Below, in pieces: positions 54,367 to 63,309 of a stretch of 64,000 nucleotides of DNA. The DNA lies in NCBI GenBank assembly GCA_003235365.1, contig QJWJ01000519.1:20301-84300 (forward strand), given 5' to 3'. This stretch comes from Deltaproteobacteria bacterium. GTDB lineage: Bacteria; Myxococcota_A; Polyangia; Polyangiales; Polyangiaceae. Under the pieces are notes generated by a model. That model was given only the letters and a program-made list of their open reading frames with translations, did not search any database and was not told where the DNA came from. Position numbers and translations under genes: made by a program. The first letter of the stretch is position 1, and each line of letters opens with the position of its first letter.

Positions 54367-54969
54367 ATGCGCGTTTTCGGACTCACCGGCGGAGTGGCCT
54401 CCGGCAAGGGAGTGGTGGCGGCCCAGTTTCGTCGGCGCGGCGTGCCCGTCATCGACGCGGACGTGTTGGCCCGCGAGGTGGTCGAGCCGGGCACGCGCGG
54501 CTTGCAGCAGATCGTCGCCGGGTTCGGTAACGGAGTGCTGAACGACGCTGGCCACTTGGATCGAAAACGCCTGGCAGCGTTGGTCTTCGGTGACGATGCG
54601 GCTTTGAGACGTCTCAACGCCATCGTCCACCCACGTGTGGCGGAGCGGCTCGCCGAGCAGTTGCAGCAGCTGGAAGCGGAGGGGCAACGCTGGGTGTGCT
54701 ACGAAGTCCCGCTGTTGTTCGAGAACGGTCTGCAGGCGCGTTTTCGCCCCGTGGTTCTCGTGGCGGCACGACCCGAAGTTCAAGTGCGGCGCGCGATGGC
54801 GCGCGACGGCTGGTCCGAGGAAGAGGCCCGGGCGCGCATCGCCGCCCAGATGCCGCTCGACGAAAAGCGTGCGTTGGCCGACTACGTCATCGACAACGGG
54901 GGTGAATTGAACGACACGTTGGATCGCGCCGATCGCGTGTTGGAAGCGATCGAGCGCGATTGGCCCTGA
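54367..54969 (+). CDS. coaE: Dephospho-CoA kinase
   Basis: Last step of coenzyme A synthesis, 200 residues. The protein has FGLTGGVASGKGVVAAQF, DADVLAREVV, IVHPRV, VCYEVPLLFENGL and DYVIDNGGELNDT, all CoaE signatures. In the P-loop the usual GKS/GKT is GKG, so the hydroxyl that binds magnesium is missing. The start MRVFGLTGG is preceded by GGAG; two in-frame upstream ATGs give unconserved sequence. Confidence 0.94.
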   Translation: MRVFGLTGGVASGKGVVAAQFRRRGVPVIDADVLAREVVEPGTRGLQQIVAGFGNGVLNDAGHLDRKRLAALVFGDDAALRRLNAIVHPRVAERLAEQLQQLEAEGQRWVCYEVPLLFENGLQARFRPVVLVAARPEVQVRRAMARDGWSEEEARARIAAQMPLDEKRALADYVIDNGGELNDTLDRADRVLEAIERDWP

Positions 54970-55362
54970 CCCCGGTTTCCAGCCCCGTGTCCAGCTCCCT
55001 GCATCGGCGGTGCAACATCACGGTGGAACATCGCGGTGGAACGGAGTGCGGTTCGTCACCGCCATTTCACACCTGCTCAAATGTGCTCGCACCGACCATT
55101 GCCACCGCCGTACAGGGGAGTAAGCTGAGCGGCGGGTCGGGCCACGGCGACTGCACTGCTGCGCATCGGAGCCGTTCGGGAAACCGACTACGAAAGCCCA
55201 ATAGGGACGCCAGGTTGAGCGAATACAGACACTAAACACGAGTAACGACCGCGCTCGCTGCGACGCCCATTGCCAGGCCGATTGCCACCGCCCGACGGCC
55301 CGGTGACTTGAAGCCCGGTGCCCGCAAGACCCGGTGCCCAGAAGAACTGACCAGAGAACTCC
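54970..55362. other. Upstream region of the polysaccharide locus
   Basis: A 393-nt gap between coaE and the polysaccharide genes on the same strand. It likely holds the promoter of the long operon; TTGAGC at about 55214 is the best -35-like sequence, but no good -10 follows. No coding region or strong hairpin was found. Confidence 0.45.
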
Positions 55363-57573
55363 GTGACCAGAGAATCAGCACACGCCGCGGCGACGGAAGC
55401 CCAATGGAACCTGTGGGAGCTCTTGAGCGTGTTGCGCAAGAGCTGGTGGCTCGTGTTGCTGCTGGGAGTGATTGGGGGGCTGAGCGCGACCTTCTATTCG
55501 CTGGGGCGCACGAAGATCTACCGCGCGTCGACGACCCTGCAGATCGATCCCGACCCACCCAAGCCGTTGGGTCAAGAGGTACAGAGCGTGGTGGACGTCG
55601 GCGCTGGCGTCGTCGCCAACAATCGCGAGTACTACCAGACCCAATACGACATCCTGCGCAGCCGCAAGCTGGCGCAGCGCACGGTCGAGCGCCTGGCTCT
55701 GGCGCGCGACGCGTCGTTCATTCTCAACCAGCCGGTCGCCGAAGTCGTCACCACGGGCGAAGGTGCGCCGACGTTCACGCCGGCGGATGCCAGAACGGTG
55801 CTTCAGAACCGCCTGACGGTCGAACCGCTGCGGGACAGCCGTATGGTGAAGGTCAGTTTCGACGATGCGGAGCCCGAACGGGCGCGTCGAGTGCTGCGCA
55901 CCCTGGTGGCAATCTACATCGACGACAACGTCGACAGCGTGCTCGAGTCGACCAACGTCGCGGCGGTGTGGCTCGAAGAGCAGTTGCAGAAGCTCAAGGG
56001 CGAACTGAGCCTGAACGAAGACGCGCTGTACGACTACAAGAAGGAGAATCAAATCCTCTCGGTGTCGATGGACGATCAGTCCAACATGCTGCGCGAGGAG
56101 ATGCAGCAGCTCAATCGCGCCTTGACCCAGGTCCGCACCGAGCTGCAGGAACTGATGTCGCGCTCGGAGCAACTGCAGAACCTCGACTCCGAAGACCTGA
56201 CCGATCTGCCCGCCCGGGAGTTGTTGCAGAGCTCCGTGCTGGCGGGGTTGCGTGCAGATCTGGTGCGGTCGGAGCAGGAGCTCGAAGCGCTCACCAACAG
56301 CGGCAAGGGTGAAAAGCACCCCGACGTGCTCGCGGCCAGCGCCAAGGTGTCGATCAGCAAATCGGCTCTGGTGGCCGAAGTGCGCAACATCCGCGAGGCG
56401 TTGCGACGCGACGTGGTGGCCAAGCGCGCCGAGGAAGTCGGTCTGCGCGGGCTGTTCGAGCGCGCCAAGTCGCGCGCCCTGGAGCTCAACCGGTTGGGGC
56501 TCGACTACCGCCGGCTGGAGCGCGCCAAAGAGAACACGGAGAAGGTCTACTCGATGGTGCTCGAACGCAGCAAAGAGAGTGATCTGACGCGGTACATGCG
56601 TTTCAACAACATTCGCGTCATCGATGAGGCGTACGCCGAACCAGATCCCGTCCGGCCCAAGACGCCGCTGAACATCGCCGGCGGCAGCTTCCTGGGGCTG
56701 TTTCTGGGATTCGTCGCGGCCTTTGCCCGCAACGCGCTGGACCGAACCTTCAAGGGAGCTCACGACGTCGAACAGCACCTCGGGCTGCCGCTGCTGGGCG
56801 TCCTGCCCAAGACCGCACACATTGCCACGCCAGCTTCCGGCGGTCGGCGTCGACACGTCGGTGACGAACTCGTCGTGCATCAAAAGCCGACCAGTGCCGC
56901 GGCCGAGGCGTCTCGCGCGCTGCGCACGAACCTGTTGTTCGCTGCCCCCGACAAGCCGCAGCGCACCATGGTCGTCACCAGTGGCGTGCCGTTCGAGGGC
57001 AAGACCACCGTGGCATGTTGGGTCGCGACGGCCATGGCGCAGGCGGGCAAGAAGGTGCTGTTGCTCGATTGCGACTTGCGGCGCCCGCGCATGCACAAGA
57101 TCTTCGGCCGTCCCAACGACAACGGCATCTCCACGTTCGTGATGGGTGAGGCGGACGTGACCAGCGCAGACCTGTCGACCGAGATCCCGAACCTGAGCCT
57201 GATCACTTCTGGGCCCAGTGTGCCCAATCCCGCCGAGCTGCTTCAGAGCGAACGTTTCCACCGTTTCTTGGAGACGCTCGGCGAACGCTACGACCGGATC
57301 GTGCTCGATACACCACCGGTCAATTCCGTGACCGACGCGGCGATCCTCTCGACGATCGTCGACGGCACGATTTTGGTGGTTCGCGCCCACGCCACGGCGC
57401 GCGAATCAGCGAGCCACAGCAGCCGCACGCTCACCGACGTCAGCGACAACCTGCTCGGCGTCGTGCTCAACGCATTCGATGGGGGGAAGGCCGGTTACGG
57501 CTACAAGTACGGCTACGCGACGTACGGCTATCGCTACTACCGCGAGCAGCCGACGCGCCGCTCATCGACGTGA
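55363..57573 (+). CDS. Wzc-like polysaccharide copolymerase/tyrosine autokinase
   Basis: Controls polysaccharide chain length and export in Wzx/Wzy systems; 736 residues, GTG start. An N-terminal Wzz domain has transmembrane helices near 27-47 and about 430-450, with a long periplasmic coiled coil between. The C-terminal BY-kinase has Walker A VPFEGKTTVA, A' LLLDCDLRRPRMH, Walker B VLDTPP, and the tyrosine-rich tail YGYKYGYATYGYRYY, which should be the autophosphorylation cluster. First gene of the polysaccharide locus. Confidence 0.93.
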   Translation: MTRESAHAAATEAQWNLWELLSVLRKSWWLVLLLGVIGGLSATFYSLGRTKIYRASTTLQIDPDPPKPLGQEVQSVVDVGAGVVANNREYYQTQYDILRSRKLAQRTVERLALARDASFILNQPVAEVVTTGEGAPTFTPADARTVLQNRLTVEPLRDSRMVKVSFDDAEPERARRVLRTLVAIYIDDNVDSVLESTNVAAVWLEEQLQKLKGELSLNEDALYDYKKENQILSVSMDDQSNMLREEMQQLNRALTQVRTELQELMSRSEQLQNLDSEDLTDLPARELLQSSVLAGLRADLVRSEQELEALTNSGKGEKHPDVLAASAKVSISKSALVAEVRNIREALRRDVVAKRAEEVGLRGLFERAKSRALELNRLGLDYRRLERAKENTEKVYSMVLERSKESDLTRYMRFNNIRVIDEAYAEPDPVRPKTPLNIAGGSFLGLFLGFVAAFARNALDRTFKGAHDVEQHLGLPLLGVLPKTAHIATPASGGRRRHVGDELVVHQKPTSAAAEASRALRTNLLFAAPDKPQRTMVVTSGVPFEGKTTVACWVATAMAQAGKKVLLLDCDLRRPRMHKIFGRPNDNGISTFVMGEADVTSADLSTEIPNLSLITSGPSVPNPAELLQSERFHRFLETLGERYDRIVLDTPPVNSVTDAAILSTIVDGTILVVRAHATARESASHSSRTLTDVSDNLLGVVLNAFDGGKAGYGYKYGYATYGYRYYREQPTRRSST

Positions 57574-57588
57574 TCGGGGCGACTTGCG

Positions 57589-59124
57589 GTGCTGACTATC
57601 CTCGTCCCCTTCTTCGTCGCCCTCGTGTTGGCTGCGTTCCTGACGCCGCTGTCCTGCCGCCTCGCGGTGCGTGTCGGTGCCGTCTCGGTGCCGGGTGGTC
57701 GCAACGTGCACGCCGGGATGATCCCGCGGCTCGGCGGGCTTGCGGTTGCCACCAGTGCCCTGTTGCCCACCATGGGTGGGTTGTGGTTGCGCGCTCGGGA
57801 CGACGGCGCTTGGACCGCCGCTCACCTGCCGGCGCTGGGCGTGTTGGCGGGCGCCATTCTGGTCTGCGCCGTGGGTGCCTGGGACGACATCAAGGGCTTG
57901 CGAGTGCGCAACAAATTGATCGCCCAGATCCTAGCTGCCTTGTTGGCCTTCAAGCTCGGGGTGCGCATCGACGGGATCTCACTGCCGTTGGTCGGCGCCC
58001 TGCCCTTGGAAGAGTTCGCCCTGCCGGCGACGGTCCTGTGGATCGTCGCGGTGACCAATGCCGTCAACCTCATCGACGGTCTGGACGGCTTGGCCGTGGG
58101 CGTCGTTTTCTTCGCCGCGCTCGTGCACCTGGGGGTGACACTGCTCTCGGGCGACGGTAGCGGCGCGACGCCGACCAGCCTGACGATGAGCGCGTTACTC
58201 GGTTCGTTGCTCGGTTTTCTGTTTTACAACTTCAACCCGGCGCGCGTGTTTCTCGGCGACTCGGGCAGCTACTTCCTGGGGTTCACCCTGGCTTCCAGCG
58301 CGCTGCTTCCGCCCATTCAAAAGGCGTCTACGGCGGTGTCGCTGCTCGTGCCGATGTTGGCGCTGGGGCTTCCGATCTTCGACACGACCTTGTCGATGGT
58401 GCGGCGATACCTCGCCAAGCAGCCACTGTGGGGCGCCGACCGCGGGCACATTCACCACCGCTTGTTGGGCTTGGGCATCACGCATCGGCGTGCGGTCTTG
58501 ACGCTGTACGCCGTGACGGCGGTGCTTGCCACGGCGGCCCTGGCTGCGGCAGTCGGCAAGGACTGGCAAGTGGGTAGCGCACTGGTGGCGGCCAGTGTCG
58601 CGCTGGTGGGGCTGGTGCGCGCAGCGGGCTATTTTAGAGACGTTCACGGGTTACAGGCTCCAGAACAAGCCGCGCTGGCCTTCGTGCCGACGGCGCTGCA
58701 ATCGCGTGCCTCGCCCGTGTCGCTGGACGACGTTCGCGAGGGCATGCGCTGGCTGTGCGACAACGGGCACTGCGATAACGCACAAGTCCTGGCTACCGAT
58801 GTGATTGTCCTTCACGAAGTCGGACCACGAGTTGGGGACCCGCCCGATGAAAGCCTGGAGCAAGTCAGCAGCGAGTCGACGGGGCCGATCCGCAGCGAGC
58901 CCGGTGCGGGGCCGACGCCGTTGCCTTGGTCACTGTCGTTTCGAAGCGCGCACTGGGAGCTGCGCCTGCGCGGCAGTGGTGCGCTGACGGCGGACGCCGC
59001 GGCGTTGTTCCAAGCGCTGGGGCAGGCCGTGGACATCGCGCGCATCCAATCGGAGCGCGTTTCGGGTCACGACGTGGCGTTCACCGCGCCCGAGGCCGGG
59101 CGGTTGTCGAGTTCGGGTCGATGA
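57589..59124 (+). CDS. WecA-like polyprenyl-phosphate GlcNAc-1-phosphate transferase with C-terminal extension
   Basis: Initiates polysaccharide assembly by transferring a sugar-1-phosphate to undecaprenyl phosphate. About 340 residues form an MraY/WecA-type multi-pass core: VPGGRNVHAGMIPRLGGLA, GAWDDIKGL, NAVNLIDGLDGLAVG, FLGDSGSYFLGF and the cytoplasmic histidine-rich ADRGHIHHRLLGLG (HIHH) loop. A further 170 residues (about 345-511) form a soluble domain absent from most family members. GTG start 15 nt after the Wzc gene; overlaps the next gene by 4 nt. Confidence 0.92.
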   Translation: MLTILVPFFVALVLAAFLTPLSCRLAVRVGAVSVPGGRNVHAGMIPRLGGLAVATSALLPTMGGLWLRARDDGAWTAAHLPALGVLAGAILVCAVGAWDDIKGLRVRNKLIAQILAALLAFKLGVRIDGISLPLVGALPLEEFALPATVLWIVAVTNAVNLIDGLDGLAVGVVFFAALVHLGVTLLSGDGSGATPTSLTMSALLGSLLGFLFYNFNPARVFLGDSGSYFLGFTLASSALLPPIQKASTAVSLLVPMLALGLPIFDTTLSMVRRYLAKQPLWGADRGHIHHRLLGLGITHRRAVLTLYAVTAVLATAALAAAVGKDWQVGSALVAASVALVGLVRAAGYFRDVHGLQAPEQAALAFVPTALQSRASPVSLDDVREGMRWLCDNGHCDNAQVLATDVIVLHEVGPRVGDPPDESLEQVSSESTGPIRSEPGAGPTPLPWSLSFRSAHWELRLRGSGALTADAAALFQALGQAVDIARIQSERVSGHDVAFTAPEAGRLSSSGR

Positions 59125-60593
59125 GACGTCCCCCGATTGATGCGTGGTCACCGGCATCCGAGGTGGACGGCGCAGTTCGTCCCCCGCTGGTCGTCCCTCG
59201 CCCGCCGGACGCGCTGACCACTCTACGAATCTTCCTGCAGCCCTTGCTCCACCTCGCCCTGCTCGCCGCGGGGGTGTTGTTCTTCTGTGACGAAGTCATT
59301 CGTCGCGCATTGCCGGGTACGCCCGTCCTCGTCACGGCGATCAAGGACGGTCTGCTCTTCGCGTCCGGCTTTCTGGCACTGGTTATCGCCCCCGGTTCTC
59401 GACGCATTGCCAGCTTGCTCTTGCCGTGGTCGGTATTCACGTTCATCAGCTCGCTCTACGTCTTGGACCATACCGGCAACTGGACTCACGCCACGGGAGT
59501 TTGGCGTACTTATACCTTTTCGTTTCTGTACCTGCCGGTCGGCTTTTACATCGCGGAGCAGGCCTCGATCCGTCGCACCCTCACACGGCTGTTCTCCGTC
59601 GGATGCGTGATCACCGTCGTGCTCGCGATCATGCAGGAACACGCGCGTTCCGCGCTGCCCGCCGTCCTGAGCGATCGCATCTACAAAACCGCCCATTCTC
59701 TGGCAGGCGGTGAGTACAACGAAGGGCCGTTCGCATCGCCTACGGTGCTCGCCGTCGTGATGGTCACGACGCTGATGTTCGTGCTCGCCGAACTGAGCCG
59801 AGAGCAGCGCCGCGTGCACGCGTGGTGGTTTGGCTTCGTCGTGCTGCTCTTGTATTCGATTTACCTGACGCGCACGCGCATCGCGGTGGTCTTCGTCCTG
59901 TTCGGGGCGGGACTACTCGCCGTCACGTCCCCTCCGAGCGTACGCGTGGTCAAGCGTTGGGTGAGCTATTCGTTGATTGGCGGGCTGTTCGCGATTGCCG
60001 GCCTGGCAACGGTGCTGCTGTCCGAGGTCGAGTTGCGGGTTGGCTCGCCCACCACGAGCTACGAGCAAGACCTGGCGTTCTACTCGTGGTTGTTGGATCC
60101 CGACGAGCTGGTGGCTCGGTTGTTCATCTTCACGCGTGAGATCGGCTGGACCGAGCCTCGCAACGTCTTGTTGGGCTACGGTACGGGCGTGTCTGGCTCG
60201 CTGGTGCGTTTGCTGAGCCCCCCGCCCAACGCGCCCATGACGCACGATACGGGTCTGTTCTTACTCTACGTGGAAGTCGGGGTCACGGGCATGTTCGTCT
60301 TTGCCGTCACCTATCTGCGGGCTGCGTGGCTTTGCGCCCGCGTCGGCTTGCGGCCGACAGCGGCATCGACGACCCGCGCTGCTGCGGTGGCGACTTCGTA
60401 CATTCCACTCTGGTTTCTGTTGAAGAACCACCCGCTGATCGCCAACGGGGCGACTCACGCGCTGTGGCTGGTCGCGACGGGGTACGTCTTGGCGCACGCT
60501 CGTGTCAGTGACGTACGTCGTGAGGATCTGCGATTGCCCCTGCGGCGCCCCGTTCCCGTCCCAGCTCGGCGTACGGGCTCCGCGGGCATTTGA
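59121..60593 (+). CDS. O-antigen polymerase/ligase-like membrane protein
   Basis: A 490-residue integral membrane protein with about ten to eleven hydrophobic segments and a periplasmic loop (near residues 300-380), the topology of Wzy polymerases and WaaL ligases. Conserved in such proteins is GYGTGVSG followed by MTHDTGLFLLYVEVGVTG. The start overlaps the previous stop as ATGA. Its likely role is polymerising or ligating repeat units exported in this locus; the family's weak sequence conservation leaves polymerase versus ligase open. Confidence 0.8.
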   Translation: MRRPPIDAWSPASEVDGAVRPPLVVPRPPDALTTLRIFLQPLLHLALLAAGVLFFCDEVIRRALPGTPVLVTAIKDGLLFASGFLALVIAPGSRRIASLLLPWSVFTFISSLYVLDHTGNWTHATGVWRTYTFSFLYLPVGFYIAEQASIRRTLTRLFSVGCVITVVLAIMQEHARSALPAVLSDRIYKTAHSLAGGEYNEGPFASPTVLAVVMVTTLMFVLAELSREQRRVHAWWFGFVVLLLYSIYLTRTRIAVVFVLFGAGLLAVTSPPSVRVVKRWVSYSLIGGLFAIAGLATVLLSEVELRVGSPTTSYEQDLAFYSWLLDPDELVARLFIFTREIGWTEPRNVLLGYGTGVSGSLVRLLSPPPNAPMTHDTGLFLLYVEVGVTGMFVFAVTYLRAAWLCARVGLRPTAASTTRAAAVATSYIPLWFLLKNHPLIANGATHALWLVATGYVLAHARVSDVRREDLRLPLRRPVPVPARRTGSAGI

Positions 60594-60741
60594 GGCCCAG
60601 CATCCAGTCTGCTGCGGCGTTGCCGGTGCTCCGACCTACGTGCCAATGCGTGGAATCGACCACGAAGGTCAACCCCGACCGCGGCTCTGGGATCAGTTCT
60701 TAGCGCTTGACGTCTGGCGCCAGGCGCCGTTCACTCGAACC

Positions 60742-61467
60742 ATGCTGCGTCGCCTCAAGGCCCTCGTCTCGCCTTTCGTGCCGCAGGCGGTTCGCGACGT
60801 TCGAACTCAGCTGATGCAGGCGCGGTTTGCACGGCTCTCACGAGAAGCAGCATTCTCGGAAGTCTACTCGAAGAATCTGTGGGGCGGAGATCAGGGGGAG
60901 TTCTGCTCCGGGACTGGTTCGGGGCCCGAGTTCAGCCAACCCTACGTCGATCGGATCCGGCAATGGTTGGCGGACGAAGGCACTCGGTCGGTGGTCGACG
61001 TCGGCTGCGGTGATTTCCGCGTCGGCGCGCAGTTGGTGTCGCCCGCGCTCGACTACACCGGTGTCGACATCGTCGGGGCGTTGGTCCGTAGAAACCAGGA
61101 ACGTTTTGGTGCCGAGAACATCCGCTTCGTGCAACTCGACGTCGCCGAGCAACGGCCGCCTCAGGCGGACGTCGCGCTGGTTCGGCAAGTGCTTCAGCAC
61201 CTGTCGAACGTCGAAATAGCTCGCGTCCTCGAAAACTGCGCACACTATCCGCACCTGGTCGTCACCGAGCACGTGTTCACTGGCGCCGACGCGAAATACA
61301 ACGTGGACAAGCCACACGGGCCGTTCAACCGAGCGACCTCCAAGTCGGGTGTATTCTTGGACCAGCCGCCGTTTTCTTTGCCGTGCGAGGTATTGCTCGA
61401 GGTCGACCACGGTCCAGATCAAGTGTTGCGAACCGTGGTCATCGCGCAGCACGGGGCACGCCGCTGA
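60742..61467 (+). CDS. Class I SAM-dependent methyltransferase
   Basis: A 241-residue methyltransferase starting at MLRRLKALV; the frame is open 80 codons upstream, where an ATG at 60646 is an alternative. Motif I is VVDVGCGDFRVG and the following acidic residue is in DYTGVDIVGAL. QVLQHLSNVEI is typical of this fold. It lies between the membrane polymerase-like gene and a glycosyltransferase, so it probably methylates a sugar of the polymer. The exact substrate is unknown. Confidence 0.82.
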   Translation: MLRRLKALVSPFVPQAVRDVRTQLMQARFARLSREAAFSEVYSKNLWGGDQGEFCSGTGSGPEFSQPYVDRIRQWLADEGTRSVVDVGCGDFRVGAQLVSPALDYTGVDIVGALVRRNQERFGAENIRFVQLDVAEQRPPQADVALVRQVLQHLSNVEIARVLENCAHYPHLVVTEHVFTGADAKYNVDKPHGPFNRATSKSGVFLDQPPFSLPCEVLLEVDHGPDQVLRTVVIAQHGARR

Positions 61468-61506
61468 GCCGAGGAACGAACGAGACGGAGGAGGGAGCGA
61501 GTCGTC

Positions 61507-62604
61507 GTGAAGGTTCTGACGTTACATCCCGACGCTTTCGGCGGTCGCGGGGGGATCGCGCAGCACGGCTGCGACCTGCTACGCGCCTTGGACCTCCACC
61601 CGCGGGTCTCGAAGATCGTTGCCGTGTGTCGAGATGCGCCCGACCCCCCCGGTCCGTTGCCGTGGAAAGTCGCCCGTCAAGTCGTATGCCCGAGCAGAAC
61701 CGGCTTCGTGTACGAGGCTCTGAAGATCGCCGCCCAGGAGTCGTTCGATCTCATCGTCGTCACCCACATCCTGTACTTGCCCGTGGCCCACGCCGCGGCG
61801 CGGGTGCGCGGCAAGCGCCGCCCCGTGTTGTTGTTCATCCACGGCATCGAGGTGTGGGAGCCACACCCATTTCGAGGGTCCCCGCAATTGCTGGCGCGTA
61901 CGGACCACGTCGCATCGGTCAGCGCGTTCACCTCGAGCAAGCTGTCGAGTTGGTGCCCGTTGCCGCCGGAACGCCTTTCCGTCTGTCCCAACATGGTCGA
62001 TACGGAGCGGTTCTCCCCTGGACCTCCGTCCGAGGCGTTGCTGTCGCGCTATGGATTACAGGGTTGCCGGGTGTTGGTGACGATGGCTCGCTTGGTCGGC
62101 TTTGATCGATACAAGGGCGTCGACGAGGTGTTGCATTGTCTGTCTGCCTTGCGGCGACAGGCGCCGGATCTGAAGTACTTGGTGGTCGGTGACGGTCCTG
62201 ACCGCCCGCGGCTCGAGGGCTTGGCCGCCTCCCTCGGCGTCGCGGACGCTGTGGTGTTCACCGGTTGGATCGCCGAAACCGAAAAGGTCGATCACCATCG
62301 CCTGGCCGACGTGTTCGTCATGCCGGGTCGGAAAGAAGGGTTTGGCATCGTCTTCCTCGAGGCCCTGGCCTGCGGCATTCCCGTGGTCGCCAGCGCCTTG
62401 GATGGCAGCCGCGAAGCCGTGCTCGAAGGAGCGCTCGGTGAACTGGTGGATCCGACGGATCTCGAGGACGTGACGGCGGGGATCCTGCGCGCGTTGCGGC
62501 AGCCCAAAGGCGTCGTTCGTCCCGAGCTCTCGATGTTCTCGTTCGAGTCGTTTGTGAGCCGGGTTCACGCTCTGGTCGACCGCTGCTTGCCCGGCGCTGT
62601 CTGA
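61507..62604 (+). CDS. Glycosyltransferase family 4 protein
   Basis: A 365-residue GT-B glycosyltransferase, GTG start with GGAGGAGGGAG just upstream. N-terminal: DAFGGRGGIAQHGCDLL, HGIEVWEP; C-terminal: RLVGFDRYKGVDEVL, YLVVGDGPDRPRLE, and the E-x7-E region GRKEGFGIVFLEALACG that binds the nucleotide sugar. Part of the polysaccharide locus; the sugar is not predictable. Confidence 0.93.
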   Translation: MKVLTLHPDAFGGRGGIAQHGCDLLRALDLHPRVSKIVAVCRDAPDPPGPLPWKVARQVVCPSRTGFVYEALKIAAQESFDLIVVTHILYLPVAHAAARVRGKRRPVLLFIHGIEVWEPHPFRGSPQLLARTDHVASVSAFTSSKLSSWCPLPPERLSVCPNMVDTERFSPGPPSEALLSRYGLQGCRVLVTMARLVGFDRYKGVDEVLHCLSALRRQAPDLKYLVVGDGPDRPRLEGLAASLGVADAVVFTGWIAETEKVDHHRLADVFVMPGRKEGFGIVFLEALACGIPVVASALDGSREAVLEGALGELVDPTDLEDVTAGILRALRQPKGVVRPELSMFSFESFVSRVHALVDRCLPGAV

Positions 62605-62739
62605 GCCCGTCTGGCGTGGAGTTCGGGGCGATCTTTCGGTGCAATTCCGTGTGGCGGCAAGCTGATCGGTGCTCTGACGGCACTTCGCTCGCTCGTCGAC
62701 CGCTGCTTCGCCGCGACGCTCGTGCCCGCGCCCCACGGC

Positions 62740-63309
62740 TCACGACGGGTCGAGGTGGGCGAACCGCCGATCTTTTTTTGCGCGGCGCGAGATGATGCGG
62801 GCGGGGTTGCCGCCCACGACGTCCCACGCGCCGACGTCCTTGACGACCACGGCGCGTGCCGCGGCCACGGCCCCGAAGCCCATCGTGACGCCCGGCCCGA
62901 TGAAGGCTTCCGCCGCCACCCATGCCCCAGTTTCGAGAGTGATGGGTCGCTTCACCAGTGCGAACTCGACGTCGTTCAGGTCGTGGCTCGCCGCGCACAA
63001 GTACGCACGTTGACTGACGCTGGCGTGGGCGCCGAGGGTGATCGGCGCGACACTGTAGCAGTCGACGTGTGGTCCGATGCTCGACCACTCCTCCATGCGC
63101 AAGTTCCACGGGGCCCACACTCGAACGGAGGGATGAACGACCGCCGTACTGGCGATGCGTGCGCCGAACAGGCGCAGCCACAAGCGGTACCAAGCGTAAC
63201 CGCCCGGCACCGAGGGCCACGCTCGAACGAGAATCGTCCAACACACGTTCCACACGCCACGCGCCGCGCGATTGCGGAAGCTCAGTCGATTGATGTAACC
63301 GCGTGTCAT
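62740..63309 (-). CDS. WcaF-like hexapeptide acyltransferase
   Basis: A 189-residue left-handed beta-helix O-acetyltransferase. The product begins MTRGYINRLSFRNRAARG and shows hexapeptide-repeat turns (VVHPSVRVWAPWNLRMEEW, SIGPHVDCYSVAPITLGAHA, GPGVTMGFGAVAAARAVVVKDV) and the NPARII end typical of the CysE/WcaF group. It likely acetylates sugars of the polymer. It overlaps the stop of the next minus-strand gene as ATGA and faces the plus-strand glycosyltransferase gene. Confidence 0.9.
   Translation of the reverse strand: MTRGYINRLSFRNRAARGVWNVCWTILVRAWPSVPGGYAWYRLWLRLFGARIASTAVVHPSVRVWAPWNLRMEEWSSIGPHVDCYSVAPITLGAHASVSQRAYLCAASHDLNDVEFALVKRPITLETGAWVAAEAFIGPGVTMGFGAVAAARAVVVKDVGAWDVVGGNPARIISRRAKKDRRFAHLDPS

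Noticed and set aside
55375..57390. A 671-codon frame antisense to the Wzc-like gene
   Set aside because: Mirror image of a conserved coding region; composition is typical of a shadow frame.
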